Positions 15,239 to 23,095 of a DNA stretch of 39,810 bases are shown piece after piece. The notes beneath the pieces are model-generated. The model was not told the origin of the DNA, searched no databases, and worked only from the letters and a program-made list of their open reading frames with translations. Location: positions 1 through 39,810 of the forward strand of contig NZ_CAMTTE010000002.1 in the NCBI RefSeq assembly GCF_947077775.1, given 5' to 3'. A program made the translations under genes and the position numbers. Each line of letters begins with the position of its first letter. Positions within the stretch are counted from its first letter, which is position 1. This stretch comes from Salinibacter pepae (GTDB lineage Bacteria; Bacteroidota; Rhodothermia; Rhodothermales; Salinibacteraceae).

Positions 15239-16735
15239 ATGAGTAATCCAGATCCAGACAGAGCTTCAGAGATTGGTTTCAAATGGCTCAGTTGGGAGAA
15301 CGCTGATGGGGGAGACTTCCTCCTGGTGCTGATCTGCGCGTATATCGCTCTCGTCCCTGCGCTTTCTTTCGTTCCATCCCTGGAGCCGTACAACGAAAAG
15401 CGAGCGCTCCAGATTGGGGTTCTTCTTGCTGCGGCAGCTGGCGTGCTAAGAGTCGGGTCGGTGCGCGGCCGATGGCTGGAAACGTTCAAAAGCCTTCCTT
15501 TGACTGCCCGGTGGGGACTGGGGGGAGTGCTCGGCTTGGGGATCTTATCTTCTGTGTTGGCGCCAGCCCCGTTCTATGCCTTTCTCGAGGTGGGGCACTT
15601 CTTTCTCCTTTTCGTGGTGGCGGGAATCGTAGCATCTGAGGTCCGCCGTGCTCCTGGCCGGGTGCAACAAATTTTGCTTGGTACCGTGGTCTCGGGCGGA
15701 GCGCTCTACACTGTATACTTCGGGACGGGATATTTCTCACATCTTGCAGTTTCTGGCGTCAAGCTTTGGCCAAACGGAGGCACGAACTACGTAAATATAC
15801 GGATCTTCAATCACTACCAGACGGTAACGCTTCCGCTTTTTACGGGTGTTTTTCTGCTTATCTCTAAACGCCGATGGATCGGCAAAGGGTTGGCCTTCAT
15901 GCTGATCGCGCTGTGGTGGGCGTTGATACTCGCCTCCGAAGTTCGTGGTACTGTCATCGCGGTAGGCATCGGTGCCGCCGGTGTTGGTCTCTTTTTCAGG
16001 CGCCAAGCGAAAACCTGGATTGCGGTCCAGTCTGCAGGCCTTCTCACCGGACTTGGCCTGTACTACCTCCTTTTCACCGCTGACGCGGCTCCTCCAGTCA
16101 CAGGTAGGCTCGCAGACCCAGATCAGTACTCCGGCCGCCTCCAGCTCTGGCGCGTGTGCCTGGAGATGGCATGGATAAATCCCGTCTTTGGAATCGGCCC
16201 GATGCATTTTGCCTGGGCGCCGTACCCATATGTCGAACTTGCCAGCCCACATAGCGCGCTCATGCAGTGGCTGGCAGAGTGGGGACTTCCCTCCACTCTT
16301 GCCACGGTTTGGCTTGCAGTTTGGGGCCTGTGGCGGTGGATCAGGCAAGAGGCAAGCCAGAGCGCTGTGGAGACTTCTGAGGCCGTGAGGGCGTCCTTAG
16401 TTGCATCTGTCCTCGCGGGAGCGGCCCACTCCATGGTGAGTGGACTCATTGTTGCCCCGCTAAGCCAGATGCTTCTTGCACTTGTCGGGGGATGGGCGTG
16501 GGGGCGCTACAGGCCCACTGAACATGCTGATCAAAGGACGGGGAAGGGTTCTGCTATCAAGCCCCACTTTCTGCTGAGCGCGCTACTTGTGGGTTCGATT
16601 GTGCTCGTTGGGAGTAGCTTCAAGGATCTTGCTACGATAGAAGAGCGGCGATCGGCGTACCCTACCTACCAGGAGAGGTTCTCTCCAAGATACTGGAATC
16701 CAGGACATATCGGCCTTCAAGAACTCGATGTGTAG
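15239..16735 (+). CDS. O-antigen ligase-like / pilin O-oligosaccharyltransferase-like membrane protein
   Basis: A 498-residue polytopic membrane protein from ATG 15239 (an upstream in-frame ATG adds a basic, implausible 42 residues). About ten hydrophobic helices are visible. The hallmark region is a large periplasmic loop and helix: PDQYSGRLQLWRVCLEMAW, NPVFGIGPMHFAWAPYP, then SPHSALMQWLAEWGLPSTL, matching the Wzy_C/O-antigen ligase signature (G-x-G-x-x-x-F ... H-(N/S)-x-x-L-x-x-x-x-E-x-G). The family includes WaaL (glycan to lipid A), Wzy polymerases and PglL/TfpO enzymes that move lipid-linked glycans to pilins. Lying 230 bp behind a pilin-like gene, inside the same recombinase-bounded segment, it is best read as a pilin-directed O-oligosaccharyltransferase; a lipopolysaccharide ligase is the alternative. 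The C-terminal end (about 460-498) is a soluble tail. Confidence 0.75.
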   Translation: MSNPDPDRASEIGFKWLSWENADGGDFLLVLICAYIALVPALSFVPSLEPYNEKRALQIGVLLAAAAGVLRVGSVRGRWLETFKSLPLTARWGLGGVLGLGILSSVLAPAPFYAFLEVGHFFLLFVVAGIVASEVRRAPGRVQQILLGTVVSGGALYTVYFGTGYFSHLAVSGVKLWPNGGTNYVNIRIFNHYQTVTLPLFTGVFLLISKRRWIGKGLAFMLIALWWALILASEVRGTVIAVGIGAAGVGLFFRRQAKTWIAVQSAGLLTGLGLYYLLFTADAAPPVTGRLADPDQYSGRLQLWRVCLEMAWINPVFGIGPMHFAWAPYPYVELASPHSALMQWLAEWGLPSTLATVWLAVWGLWRWIRQEASQSAVETSEAVRASLVASVLAGAAHSMVSGLIVAPLSQMLLALVGGWAWGRYRPTEHADQRTGKGSAIKPHFLLSALLVGSIVLVGSSFKDLATIEERRSAYPTYQERFSPRYWNPGHIGLQELDV

Positions 16736-16887
16736 GTGCTCTGGTGCAGAGCCGAGCGGCAGTCGCCTGTATCCGTGTTGTGCCGACCTCGGTGTAGAGA
16801 CTGCTACGTTGATGCGTGTGCAGAACCGTGGACTGAAGCTAACCTCGCTTCGATCTTTCGGGCAGACACGACCTTCTCTTTACCCAA

Positions 16888-17463
16888 TCAGAGACCCTTC
16901 ATGGCTCCCTCCAGTTCTTCGTCCACGACGTGCGTGTAGATCATCGTCGTCGAGAGATCGGAGTGGCCGAGCGCCTTCTGGACGAGCCGGATCTTTCCAG
17001 CCGATCGGTAGAGCCGCGTGGCAAAGGTATGCCTCAAGGTGTGCGGGGAGACGCGCTCCACTTCTTCAATGCCTGCATCCCGGGCATACCGTTTGACCGA
17101 CCGGCGGAGGTGGGAAGTCGCCACCTGCGTTCCCTTCGACGTCGGTAGTAGGTAATCGGCTTTCGGGGCTTTCTCTTGCCGCCGGTCCATCCAGCCTTGA
17201 AGCTCCTCCAGAATCTCTTCTCCGATCCAGAGCGTCCGGTCCTTCGCGCCTTTTCCCTCTCGGACCATGAGCTTCCCGCTCATCAGATCAATACGCTCGG
17301 GCCGGAGCGCCGTCGCTTCGGAAGCCCGGAGACCGGCCTTGAGCATGATCCGCATGTAGAGGTAGTCCCGACAGGGGCCGAAGTATCGCTGGTTGGGCTG
17401 AGCCAGGAGCCGATCGGTTTCTTCCTCGGTGAGAACCCGAGGTAGCTTGTCCGGGCGGGCCAT
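16888..17463 (-). CDS. Tyrosine recombinase, catalytic domain only
   Basis: A 191-residue protein with all catalytic signatures of the XerC/D-integrase family: the first Arg in KAGLRASEATAL, a beta-hairpin Lys region (EGKGAKDRTLWI), HTLRHTFATRL with His and Arg, GHSDLSTTMIYTHV with the third-box His and nucleophilic Tyr. It lacks the N-terminal SAM-like core-binding domain found in typical 300-residue relatives. It starts MARPDKLPRVLTEEETDRLL, where others begin the catalytic domain. Upstream sequence in another frame (ESLASLLDRFPTHLSPDGPPG) could be the end of a lost core-binding domain, so a frameshift at about 17465 is possible. A remnant of the same gene lies at 13901. It may act with a partner or be an inactive survivor. 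Confidence 0.8.
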   Translation of the reverse strand: MARPDKLPRVLTEEETDRLLAQPNQRYFGPCRDYLYMRIMLKAGLRASEATALRPERIDLMSGKLMVREGKGAKDRTLWIGEEILEELQGWMDRRQEKAPKADYLLPTSKGTQVATSHLRRSVKRYARDAGIEEVERVSPHTLRHTFATRLYRSAGKIRLVQKALGHSDLSTTMIYTHVVDEELEGAMKGL

Positions 17464-17990
17464 CGGGCGAGAGGTGGGTTGGAAAACGGTCTAGAAGTGA
17501 GGCAAGACTCTCTGCTTCGGAAGAACCCGCCAACCGCCCAATTGTTACGCTTTGCCCTCTTTCCGTAACGCATGCGCGGCCTTAAACGGCATTCCCACCA
17601 ACTGGCGGAATTGCGTAACGCATTCACGATCGGTCCGGCTCCCCTCCGCCTAAGAGAACTCTCCTCTACGCAGGTATCTCTTCATCTGCTACTCCTGAGC
17701 TGTAACCCTTCAAGGCGGTTCTCCCCAAGTGGGAGGGACTCACTGCGCGATGGGCACTGACACAAAGCATCACTGCACTCCAAGCGCCGACTGACTTTCC
17801 TTGACAGAGGCCTTGGTAGAGGTCCGGGCTCGATCTTTGTCCTTGCTTCGTTTGCAAACGGACCTCCTAGACATAACATTATGAATTGTTGAAATTTTCG
17901 GTACCTAATTTTACAAACAGCGCAGCGAAGTCCACACGCCGCACTACTTGGTTTTCAAGGCCTCTCGTCTTACCTGTCGCTCAGTCGCCG
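17464..17990. other. Recombinase upstream region with CGTAAC-type repeats
   Basis: No gene is visible in this 527-bp gap. At 17542-17625 there are three copies of a CGTAAC/GTTACG motif: ttgttacgc (17542), gtaacgcat (17565) and the near-palindrome ttgcgtaacgcatt (17611-17624, symmetric core TGCGT-A-ACGCA). Such inverted short arms next to a tyrosine recombinase gene are what a crossover site could look like. The rest, up to the lipoprotein gene, includes a tttgcaaa palindrome near 17850 and likely holds that gene's promoter. Confidence 0.4.
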
Positions 17991-19526
17991 ATGCAGTCGA
18001 GCACTTCCCGAGTTTGGTTTGTCCTTGCGCTTTTCTCCCTCTCAATTCTCGTCTCCTGCGACTCAGGGGGAGGCACGCCCGAGCCGGATGAACCTTCTGA
18101 AGTAAGCGTGGAGGTGACCGGTACAGTCACGTCGGCTGAGAACGACGAGCCGATCGGTGGCGTCTCTGTTGAGGTCCTCCGGGCCGACAACGGAAATACC
18201 TTGGCGTCCGCCACCACTGACACCACTGGAAGCTACGAGGCTACGTTTACGATCGAGGAGCCTAGCGCGCCAGACCAGATTCGGCTGGAGCTGTCTGCCG
18301 AAGGGTTCGTAGACAAGGAAGTCTCAACCGGCTTCCAGCCTTCGGTCAGCGAAGACGTGACGCTTGAGGTTATGTCTGTGGAGGCAACGGCCTCCGGCAC
18401 GGTCACGGACAGCGACACAGGAGACCCGATTGAGGGAGCCTCTGTCACCGGCACGCGCCCTGACGGTGGTGAACAGCTTTTCGAGGCGACTACCTCTTCG
18501 GATGGGACGTACGAGGCGACCTTTGAGGTGGCTGACGAGCCGAGTGAGGTCACGATTCAGGCAGATGATGAGAACTTCGAGTCTGGAGAACAGGTCGTCA
18601 GCTTCGGCCAGCAGATTACCACTGACTTCAGCCTTCAACCCGCAACCACCGAGGTGACTGTTTCAGGGACGGTGAGCGACTCAAGCAGCAGCGACCCGAT
18701 TGAAGGAGCTACCATAACTGGAACTCGCGTCGATGATGGAGATCAACTTTTCGAAACTAGCGCCGCCTCAAGTGGAGAATATGAGTCATCATTTACTGTA
18801 GACGCACCCAGCGCGCCCAATGAGCTACGGGTGGAGGCCAACGCGGATAGCTTCAGGGCGGAAGAGAAAACCGTCGGCTTTGCCTCTTCAGTAAGTCAAG
18901 ACTTCGAGCTTGTAAAGAACAGATTCTCTCTAGACTTGAGTGTCGACGGAGACGGCTCAATTGAGACTAATCTGGTATCTGGTGACCTGAGTGAAAATGG
19001 GTATCTCCTCGGTTCAGAGGTAGAAATTGAAGTTCTTCCCAACGGAGAGAATATATTCTTCGGGTGGTCTGGAGACATAGATAAGAGCGAGAATCCAGCA
19101 ACTATAGAGATTACGGAGAATACTAGCGCTACCGCGGAAGTAGGTACCCCACAAGATGGATTGAGTCTGGGTATAGGACTCGTTCAGATAGGGTCTACGA
19201 TTGATGAGGCTTCCTTTTCCCTTTCAAACGATTTACCTGAAGAGGTAATCGTGACTGGGTTTACCCTGCTTGACCAAAACGACACAGAGGTTATAAATAC
19301 GTCTGATAACCTGACAATAGACCAAGGCGACTCAAGTGGATTTAGCGTGAGCTTTGGAATAGGACCGACTCCGGAAGAATTTGAGCAGTATCAGACGATA
19401 TGGGAGTTTGAGTTCAGAGGAAGTACCTTCGAGAAAGAGGTAGTGGTTGGAGACGTGTACTCCCCATCTGATCCATTCAGCTTGGATAAAAGCGCGAACA
19501 TGATAGAGCTGAGGGTCGAGGAGTAG
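17991..19526 (+). CDS. Surface lipoprotein with three carboxypeptidase-regulatory-like repeats and an InlB-type domain
   Basis: A 511-residue protein from ATG 17991, chosen because it yields a lipoprotein signal (VWFVLALFSLSILVSC, lipobox LVSC). The mature part has three tandem beta-sandwich repeats of about 85 residues, each starting (V/A)(T/S)GTV and containing PI-x-G(A/V)(S/T) and G(S/T/E)YE(A/S)(T/S)F, typical of CarboxypepD_reg-like domains (about residues 38-125, 128-210 and 213-300). Next is a divergent InlB B-repeat-like domain (about 305-370: LDLSVDGDGSIETN ... FFGWSGDIDKSENPATIEI). A last acidic domain of about 130 residues follows. It is extremely acidic. The likely place is the outer membrane surface, with an adhesion or structural role. 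Repeat 2 and repeat 3 are most alike, indicating internal duplication. The final third is more AT-rich than the repeats. Confidence 0.8.
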   Translation: MQSSTSRVWFVLALFSLSILVSCDSGGGTPEPDEPSEVSVEVTGTVTSAENDEPIGGVSVEVLRADNGNTLASATTDTTGSYEATFTIEEPSAPDQIRLELSAEGFVDKEVSTGFQPSVSEDVTLEVMSVEATASGTVTDSDTGDPIEGASVTGTRPDGGEQLFEATTSSDGTYEATFEVADEPSEVTIQADDENFESGEQVVSFGQQITTDFSLQPATTEVTVSGTVSDSSSSDPIEGATITGTRVDDGDQLFETSAASSGEYESSFTVDAPSAPNELRVEANADSFRAEEKTVGFASSVSQDFELVKNRFSLDLSVDGDGSIETNLVSGDLSENGYLLGSEVEIEVLPNGENIFFGWSGDIDKSENPATIEITENTSATAEVGTPQDGLSLGIGLVQIGSTIDEASFSLSNDLPEEVIVTGFTLLDQNDTEVINTSDNLTIDQGDSSGFSVSFGIGPTPEEFEQYQTIWEFEFRGSTFEKEVVVGDVYSPSDPFSLDKSANMIELRVEE

Positions 19527-19784
19527 CAGGTATCAAGCGGCTTCGACTTCCAGGACACCTGACAAGCAATAATGAGCGACTACCCGGCGCTTCAGTGGGA
19601 AGAGTAAAGCCGATCCAAGGTGGTGCCACAGGCTGGGAAGCAGAAAGGCGTTCAGGTCGACGTGAGCGTCTTTCGGGCGAGTGTGTTTTCCACCTTCAGG
19701 TCTCGGTGCCCGGTCTAGCGGCGCTTCCTAGAGCCCTGGGACCTCCCGAAACTCCTCAACGCGGCACGAGAATGCGACCGATGT
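19527..19784. other. Intergenic stretch without recognised gene
   Basis: Open plus-strand frames here lack coding bias. Small inverted pairs are present (tcgacgtgagcgtctttcgggcga). I see no promoter or conserved RNA structure. Confidence 0.3.
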
Positions 19785-19807
19785 CCCGCCCGTAAAGGCG
19801 GGTTTTT
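19785..19807 (+). terminator. Terminator between convergent genes
   Basis: A 6-bp stem (cccgcc 19785-19790 with ggcggg 19797-19802) and T5. It terminates plus-strand transcription from the lipoprotein gene before it enters the minus-strand GIY-YIG gene, whose stop codon it overlaps. Confidence 0.7.
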
Positions 19808-20744
19808 ACTCACTAGAGCTCGGTTCAGCAGCAAACTGCCGAGCAGGAGGCTTTCCCATCTGGTAGAAGTAGCCGCCGATGAGGTCATCTTTCAGCTCCT
19901 GTAGGACATGCTCCTGCCGCCCTGCCCCGGTCAGGGGAGCCCAAGCCACCGCTTTTTCTCCGGCCAACCGCGAGGCGGCAGCGAGTGCTCCGCCCGAGCC
20001 CCGCCTCGAATATCCCACCTGCAAAAGCTCATGGGTGTTGGGGTCCAGCACCTTGTACAAAACCGGAGTGCCATTTCTAGACTCCCTCAGCTCCTTGCCC
20101 GCAGCGCTCCAGCTCATTCCCTGCCCTGTGCCCCTGCAGCCGGCCAGGGAGGTCCAGCGTTTTCCCATCCATAGCTCAGAATGGGGTTCCCGCTTTGGGC
20201 GAGGCAGAGGGGCGCTGCTCGGCCGGATCCGGTAGGGGAATCCCACTTCGGGAAATCCCACTTTGGAGCCCTCGCCCGCGAGCTGCTCTCCTTCCCAAAC
20301 CGTGCTGCGGCGGTGGTTTGCGACGGAGGACATCCGCGCCTCCAGGCGGTACTCCCACAGCAGGCGCGACTCGAGGCCCTTTCGCCACTGCGCCGCGTCT
20401 AAGCGAGGATCTCTCCGCCCCTCGTGATGGGCCGCGTAGAAGGAGATCTCGTACTCGAGCCCATAGGCTTCTCGCAGGTGAGCGAGGCGCCGGGCCGCGT
20501 GCTTGGTGCTGGAAAAGTCCCGCGCCGAACGCCGGTTTAGCCGCGCCCAGGTGCCCAAGATCCGCTTCGATAAGTCCGAGCACTCGCCTACGTATACCAT
20601 TTGCCCTAGGCTAGCGGATCGGATCCGGTAAACTCCAGGCGCATCTGGAACAGTTGTCGGAGTCCTGCCAGTCGATGTGGCCCGGGCGGCGTTTTGCCAC
20701 CGGGACCACTTGAGGTTACACCAGTCTGAGGAGAAGCACTGCAT
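19806..20744 (-). CDS. GIY-YIG nuclease-family protein
   Basis: A 312-residue protein. Residues 35-140 form a GIY-YIG domain: PGVYRI at 36-41 (GIY position), VYVGE at 50-54 (YIG position), the conserved Arg in DLSKRIL (R61), and a Glu in the helix ESRLLWEYRLEA (E125 or E131) as metal ligand. GIY-YIG enzymes make DNA breaks as homing, repair or restriction nucleases. The C-terminal 170 residues are not recognised and contain a second alpha/beta segment (VLYKVLDPNTHELLQVGYSR) that may bind DNA. It is the last gene of a minus-strand series (22762 to 19806) and a 15-bp repeat array lies immediately upstream. Start ATG 20744; downstream alternatives would remove only N-terminal polar residues. Confidence 0.75.
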   Translation of the reverse strand: MQCFSSDWCNLKWSRWQNAARATSTGRTPTTVPDAPGVYRIRSASLGQMVYVGECSDLSKRILGTWARLNRRSARDFSSTKHAARRLAHLREAYGLEYEISFYAAHHEGRRDPRLDAAQWRKGLESRLLWEYRLEARMSSVANHRRSTVWEGEQLAGEGSKVGFPEVGFPYRIRPSSAPLPRPKREPHSELWMGKRWTSLAGCRGTGQGMSWSAAGKELRESRNGTPVLYKVLDPNTHELLQVGYSRRGSGGALAAASRLAGEKAVAWAPLTGAGRQEHVLQELKDDLIGGYFYQMGKPPARQFAAEPSSSE

Positions 20745-20804
20745 ACGTGTGGTTTCTTACCGTGTGGGTTTTTGACGTGTGGATTTTGGACGTGTGGGTT
20801 TTTG
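20745..20804. repeat. 15-bp tandem repeat (four copies) upstream of the GIY-YIG gene
   Basis: Four units of about 15 bp, consensus acgtgtgggtttttg, fill the gap between the ParB-like and GIY-YIG genes and touch the latter's ATG on the minus strand. They may tune the start region or merely be slippage products. Confidence 0.88.
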
Positions 20805-20821
20805 AAACCGGATGCTCGGGC

Positions 20822-21778
20822 TCAGCTGAACAGGTCCTGCCCGCCTGCAGGCTTCCTAGCCGCAAGCTCAGGGAAGCTCTCGTTTGAGCGCCAGCGCAGC
20901 TGCTTCATCGGACGCTCGAGGCAGTACCTGTTCATCGCCTTCACCAAAAGCGCGAGCTTCGCCTTCCGCGAGAGGTTGTCGTAGCCCTTCCGCATCTTGT
21001 CTTTCAAGAGGCTGATCGGGTTCTTCGCGCCTTTCTCTCCGTACTCCTCTTCCCAGTCGACCGCCGGGAAGTTCTTATCGTAGAGGAAGCCGTCGAAGAA
21101 GTAGTCCGCCCGCACCGGGAAGGTGGGCTTGTAGGCGAAGTAGGCAAATGCCATGAGGCTCCTCGGCATCTTGCCAGCCAAGGCGCCCTTGTCCGAACCG
21201 GTCTTCTCGATCGTCTCAACGAGGCGCTTGCGGCAAGCCGTCGCGATGTCGACGATGACCGAGTTGCTGACGTTTTCGTAGCGGTGCAGCTCCTCGAGCC
21301 GGCCCTGCTTCCAAAGCGCAAGAAGCCGGCAGACGGCTGCCATCTCCTCCGCGCTCTTGAAGCCCTCGATCCGGAGCACGTCCGCGCCGGTCCGCTTCAC
21401 GCCCACGTCGGCGATTTTGAAGGCGTCGGGATCGAGGCCGAATGCAACCAGGCACTCGACGCTCTCCCCTCGCCCGAGCTGCGTGATCGCCTTCAGGCGG
21501 TGCTGGCCGTTTATGAGCTTGTCGGTATAGGAAAACGCGATCGCGTCGGGGCTTACCATCCACTCCCCATCGCGCATTTGCTCCGCGTACCGGTCGACGC
21601 GATCCTCCCGCACCTTCCGGTTCGAGCGGTTTTTCTTCAGCCACTCCTTTGCCATTTCCGGAGTGACCTCGACAACCGCACACTCGATGTCCTTCTTGCT
21701 TCCAGGGACAGCGTAGCCAATCGCATCTTCCGGGACGCTAGATAGAGAAATGGGGCCCTTGGTGTCGCTGTACTTCAT
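20822..21778 (-). CDS. ParB/Srx-like NGQHRL-motif protein (phage/plasmid type)
   Basis: A 318-residue protein whose N-terminal 110 residues match the ParB/sulfiredoxin-like fold seen in many phage proteins: VTPEMAKEWLKKNRSNRKV (helix), RVDRYAEQMRDGEW (conserved R-x-x-x-Y-A-x-x-M), then INGQHRLKAITQ at residues 89-100, the D/N-GQHR nucleotide-binding motif. The rest (120-300) is helical, with a domain resembling those that follow GQHR in phage homologues. Proteins of this sort are found near phage replication or modification genes; their biochemistry is mostly unknown, though ParB folds bind CTP and others act as nucleases. It differs from the partition system at 36964-37810, so it is unlikely to serve in segregation. 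Gap to the upstream gene: 84 bp. Confidence 0.75.
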   Translation of the reverse strand: MKYSDTKGPISLSSVPEDAIGYAVPGSKKDIECAVVEVTPEMAKEWLKKNRSNRKVREDRVDRYAEQMRDGEWMVSPDAIAFSYTDKLINGQHRLKAITQLGRGESVECLVAFGLDPDAFKIADVGVKRTGADVLRIEGFKSAEEMAAVCRLLALWKQGRLEELHRYENVSNSVIVDIATACRKRLVETIEKTGSDKGALAGKMPRSLMAFAYFAYKPTFPVRADYFFDGFLYDKNFPAVDWEEEYGEKGAKNPISLLKDKMRKGYDNLSRKAKLALLVKAMNRYCLERPMKQLRWRSNESFPELAARKPAGGQDLFS

Positions 21779-21862
21779 GTAACTGGGTTTTTGTAAGCGT
21801 TAAAGTGGTAGGTAAGAGCTTCCGGTCAGGCAGGCCTCGTGTCACGGGCTATGTCATAGGCT

Positions 21863-22762
21863 TCATGCCGTAGGCGGTGGCGTGTTGGGCGTCTGAGCCG
21901 TGTCGTTCCGGCTCGGCGGCGCCTGGTTGGGCTGCTGCCCGCCTTGCTGAGGCTGGCCGCCTTGCTGGGGCTGCCGGCCGTTGCGCTGGCCGCCTTGCTG
22001 AGGCTGGCCATTGCTAGCCTGCCGTGGCTGCCCGTTGCTGGCCTGGCGCGGCTGCTGCTGGGGCTGCTGTCCGCCTTGGCGCCGCTGCTGGCCGCCGCCA
22101 CTATTGTCTGGGAGGTGCTGGCGCGGAGGAGCTCCGCTGCCGCCCTGCTGGCCGCCGCCACTGTCGTTCGGAAGGCGGGGCGGGTCCTCTTCCTGAGCCG
22201 GAAGCCCAAAGACGTCCTGCCGCACCTCCTTGAACGTGTCGATTACGTCCTGGTCGGTGTCCGGGTAGCGCTGGCTAATCACCGCCTCGGTGCCCTCGTG
22301 CAGGTCCGTGAAGAGCACGTTCTGGCTGTTGCCGCTGCGGCGCTCGTCCGGGAGAGTGGGCTCGATCGTGAGGATCGAGCTAGGGTTCTCAATCTCCGCA
22401 AGATCCGAGAGCAGGCTCTTCGACGTGTTGGTGAAGAAGCCGGTCTCGATCATGATCGTCCCTTCGCCCGTCTCCACGCGCAAGCGCAGCTTGTGGGACG
22501 TCCCGTAATCGTTTGTCCGCGTGAAGTGGCTCACGTCCTCGACGCGGCCCGCGACGCAGCGAGCAGGCGGCCGGATCGGGTTCTGGTCGTCGTCGAGCAT
22601 GTGGCCGTAGTCGAAGCTCTGGCGGTTGAGGAAGAGATACTGACTCTCTCCCTCCGGGCTGGTCTCTCGGAAGCCGGTCTCAATGCCGTCATCGCTGGCG
22701 TCCTCGCTGAGAGCGGCCTCAAGGGTGTCCAGAAGAGCGTTTACGTTGGGGTGGTTGTCCAT
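21863..22762 (-). CDS. Possible ssDNA-binding-like protein with Q/G/P-rich tail
   Basis: A 299-residue protein in two halves. Residues 1-190 are acidic and beta-rich (PARCVAGRVEDVSHFTR, HKLRLRVETGEGTIMIETGF), compatible with an OB-fold. Residues 195-299 are a disordered tail built from degenerate repeats such as QQGGQPQQGGQQ and ASNGQPRQ, like the linkers of SSB proteins. The acidic DIPF-type tip of bacterial SSB is absent (it ends NTPPPTA), so partner recruitment must differ if it is an SSB. It starts 34 bp after the stop of the gene upstream (22796) and precedes the ParB-like gene, so it belongs to the same operon. The ssDNA-binding idea is inference from architecture and context. Confidence 0.5.
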   Translation of the reverse strand: MDNHPNVNALLDTLEAALSEDASDDGIETGFRETSPEGESQYLFLNRQSFDYGHMLDDDQNPIRPPARCVAGRVEDVSHFTRTNDYGTSHKLRLRVETGEGTIMIETGFFTNTSKSLLSDLAEIENPSSILTIEPTLPDERRSGNSQNVLFTDLHEGTEAVISQRYPDTDQDVIDTFKEVRQDVFGLPAQEEDPPRLPNDSGGGQQGGSGAPPRQHLPDNSGGGQQRRQGGQQPQQQPRQASNGQPRQASNGQPQQGGQRNGRQPQQGGQPQQGGQQPNQAPPSRNDTAQTPNTPPPTA

Positions 22763-22795
22763 AGTGGGTAGTGGGTTGGTGGTTGGAAAAATGTC

Positions 22796-23032
22796 TTAGG
22801 CGCTAAAGCCGATTGGCTCTCCTGCGAGCCAATGCTGGCCGTAGCTGGTGTTGTGAATGAGCTCGATTCCTCCCATTGGCTCGAATAGGCCTCGGCGGCC
22901 TGTCGTCTCTGGCTGCCAATGGACCTGGACAATGGCGTACTCGCCGCCGGTTTGCCCAGGAAACGCGACGCGAGGCAGATTGGCCGCCTCGCTGAGATCG
23001 GTGATGGGCTCGAAGCCCAAGTCTCTCATCTT
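22796..23032 (-). CDS. Small protein, first gene of the phage-like operon (possibly 5'-truncated)
   Basis: A 78-residue frame from ATG 23032 with good coding bias: MRDLGFEPITDLSEAANLP, then GGEYAIVQVHWQPETTGR and NTSYGQHWLAGEPIGFSA. In-frame codons upstream still look coding (LAPTNAPKLIGPK) back to the palindrome at 23061-23081 and then lose character. So the natural start may be a TTG at about 23086, or the gene may be cut there by the rearrangement that placed a plus-strand gene fragment head-on. No family recognised. Confidence 0.5.
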   Translation of the reverse strand, partial: KMRDLGFEPITDLSEAANLPRVAFPGQTGGEYAIVQVHWQPETTGRRGLFEPMGGIELIHNTSYGQHWLAGEPIGFSA

Positions 23033-23060
23033 TGGCCCGATCAGCTTTGGGGCGTTGGTG

Positions 23061-23081
23061 GGGGCTAAAATTTTTGGCCCC
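23061..23081. repeat. 21-bp near-palindrome at a gene junction
   Basis: GGGGC-taaaa pairs with tttttg-GCCCC around a central T, with one mismatch. It sits exactly where the minus-strand operon gives way to the plus-strand fragment. It could be the scar of a rearrangement, a bidirectional terminator-like structure or an operator for the operon. Confidence 0.7.
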
Positions 23082-23095
23082 AAATCGGTTGCGCG

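Noticed and set aside
17541-17625. Integron attC or attI sites near the recombinase
   Set aside because: The motifs read GTTACGC/GCGTAAC and do not fit the attC core GTTRRRY; the recombinase lacks the extra integron-integrase helix. Kept only as possible arms of another site.
19595-19795. IS605/TnpB right end with guide RNA before the terminator
   Set aside because: No TnpB-like zinc finger or RuvC motif could be read in any frame; only a simple terminator is supported.
20822-21778. Plasmid partition ParB
   Set aside because: The NGQHRL-type protein is of the phage class and is far from parA, which already has an RHH partner.
21944-22771. 275-codon plus-strand frame opposite the possible SSB gene
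   Set aside because: It is Leu/Ala-rich antisense of a repetitive Q/G/P-coding region; the minus strand has motif-like structure and operon spacing.
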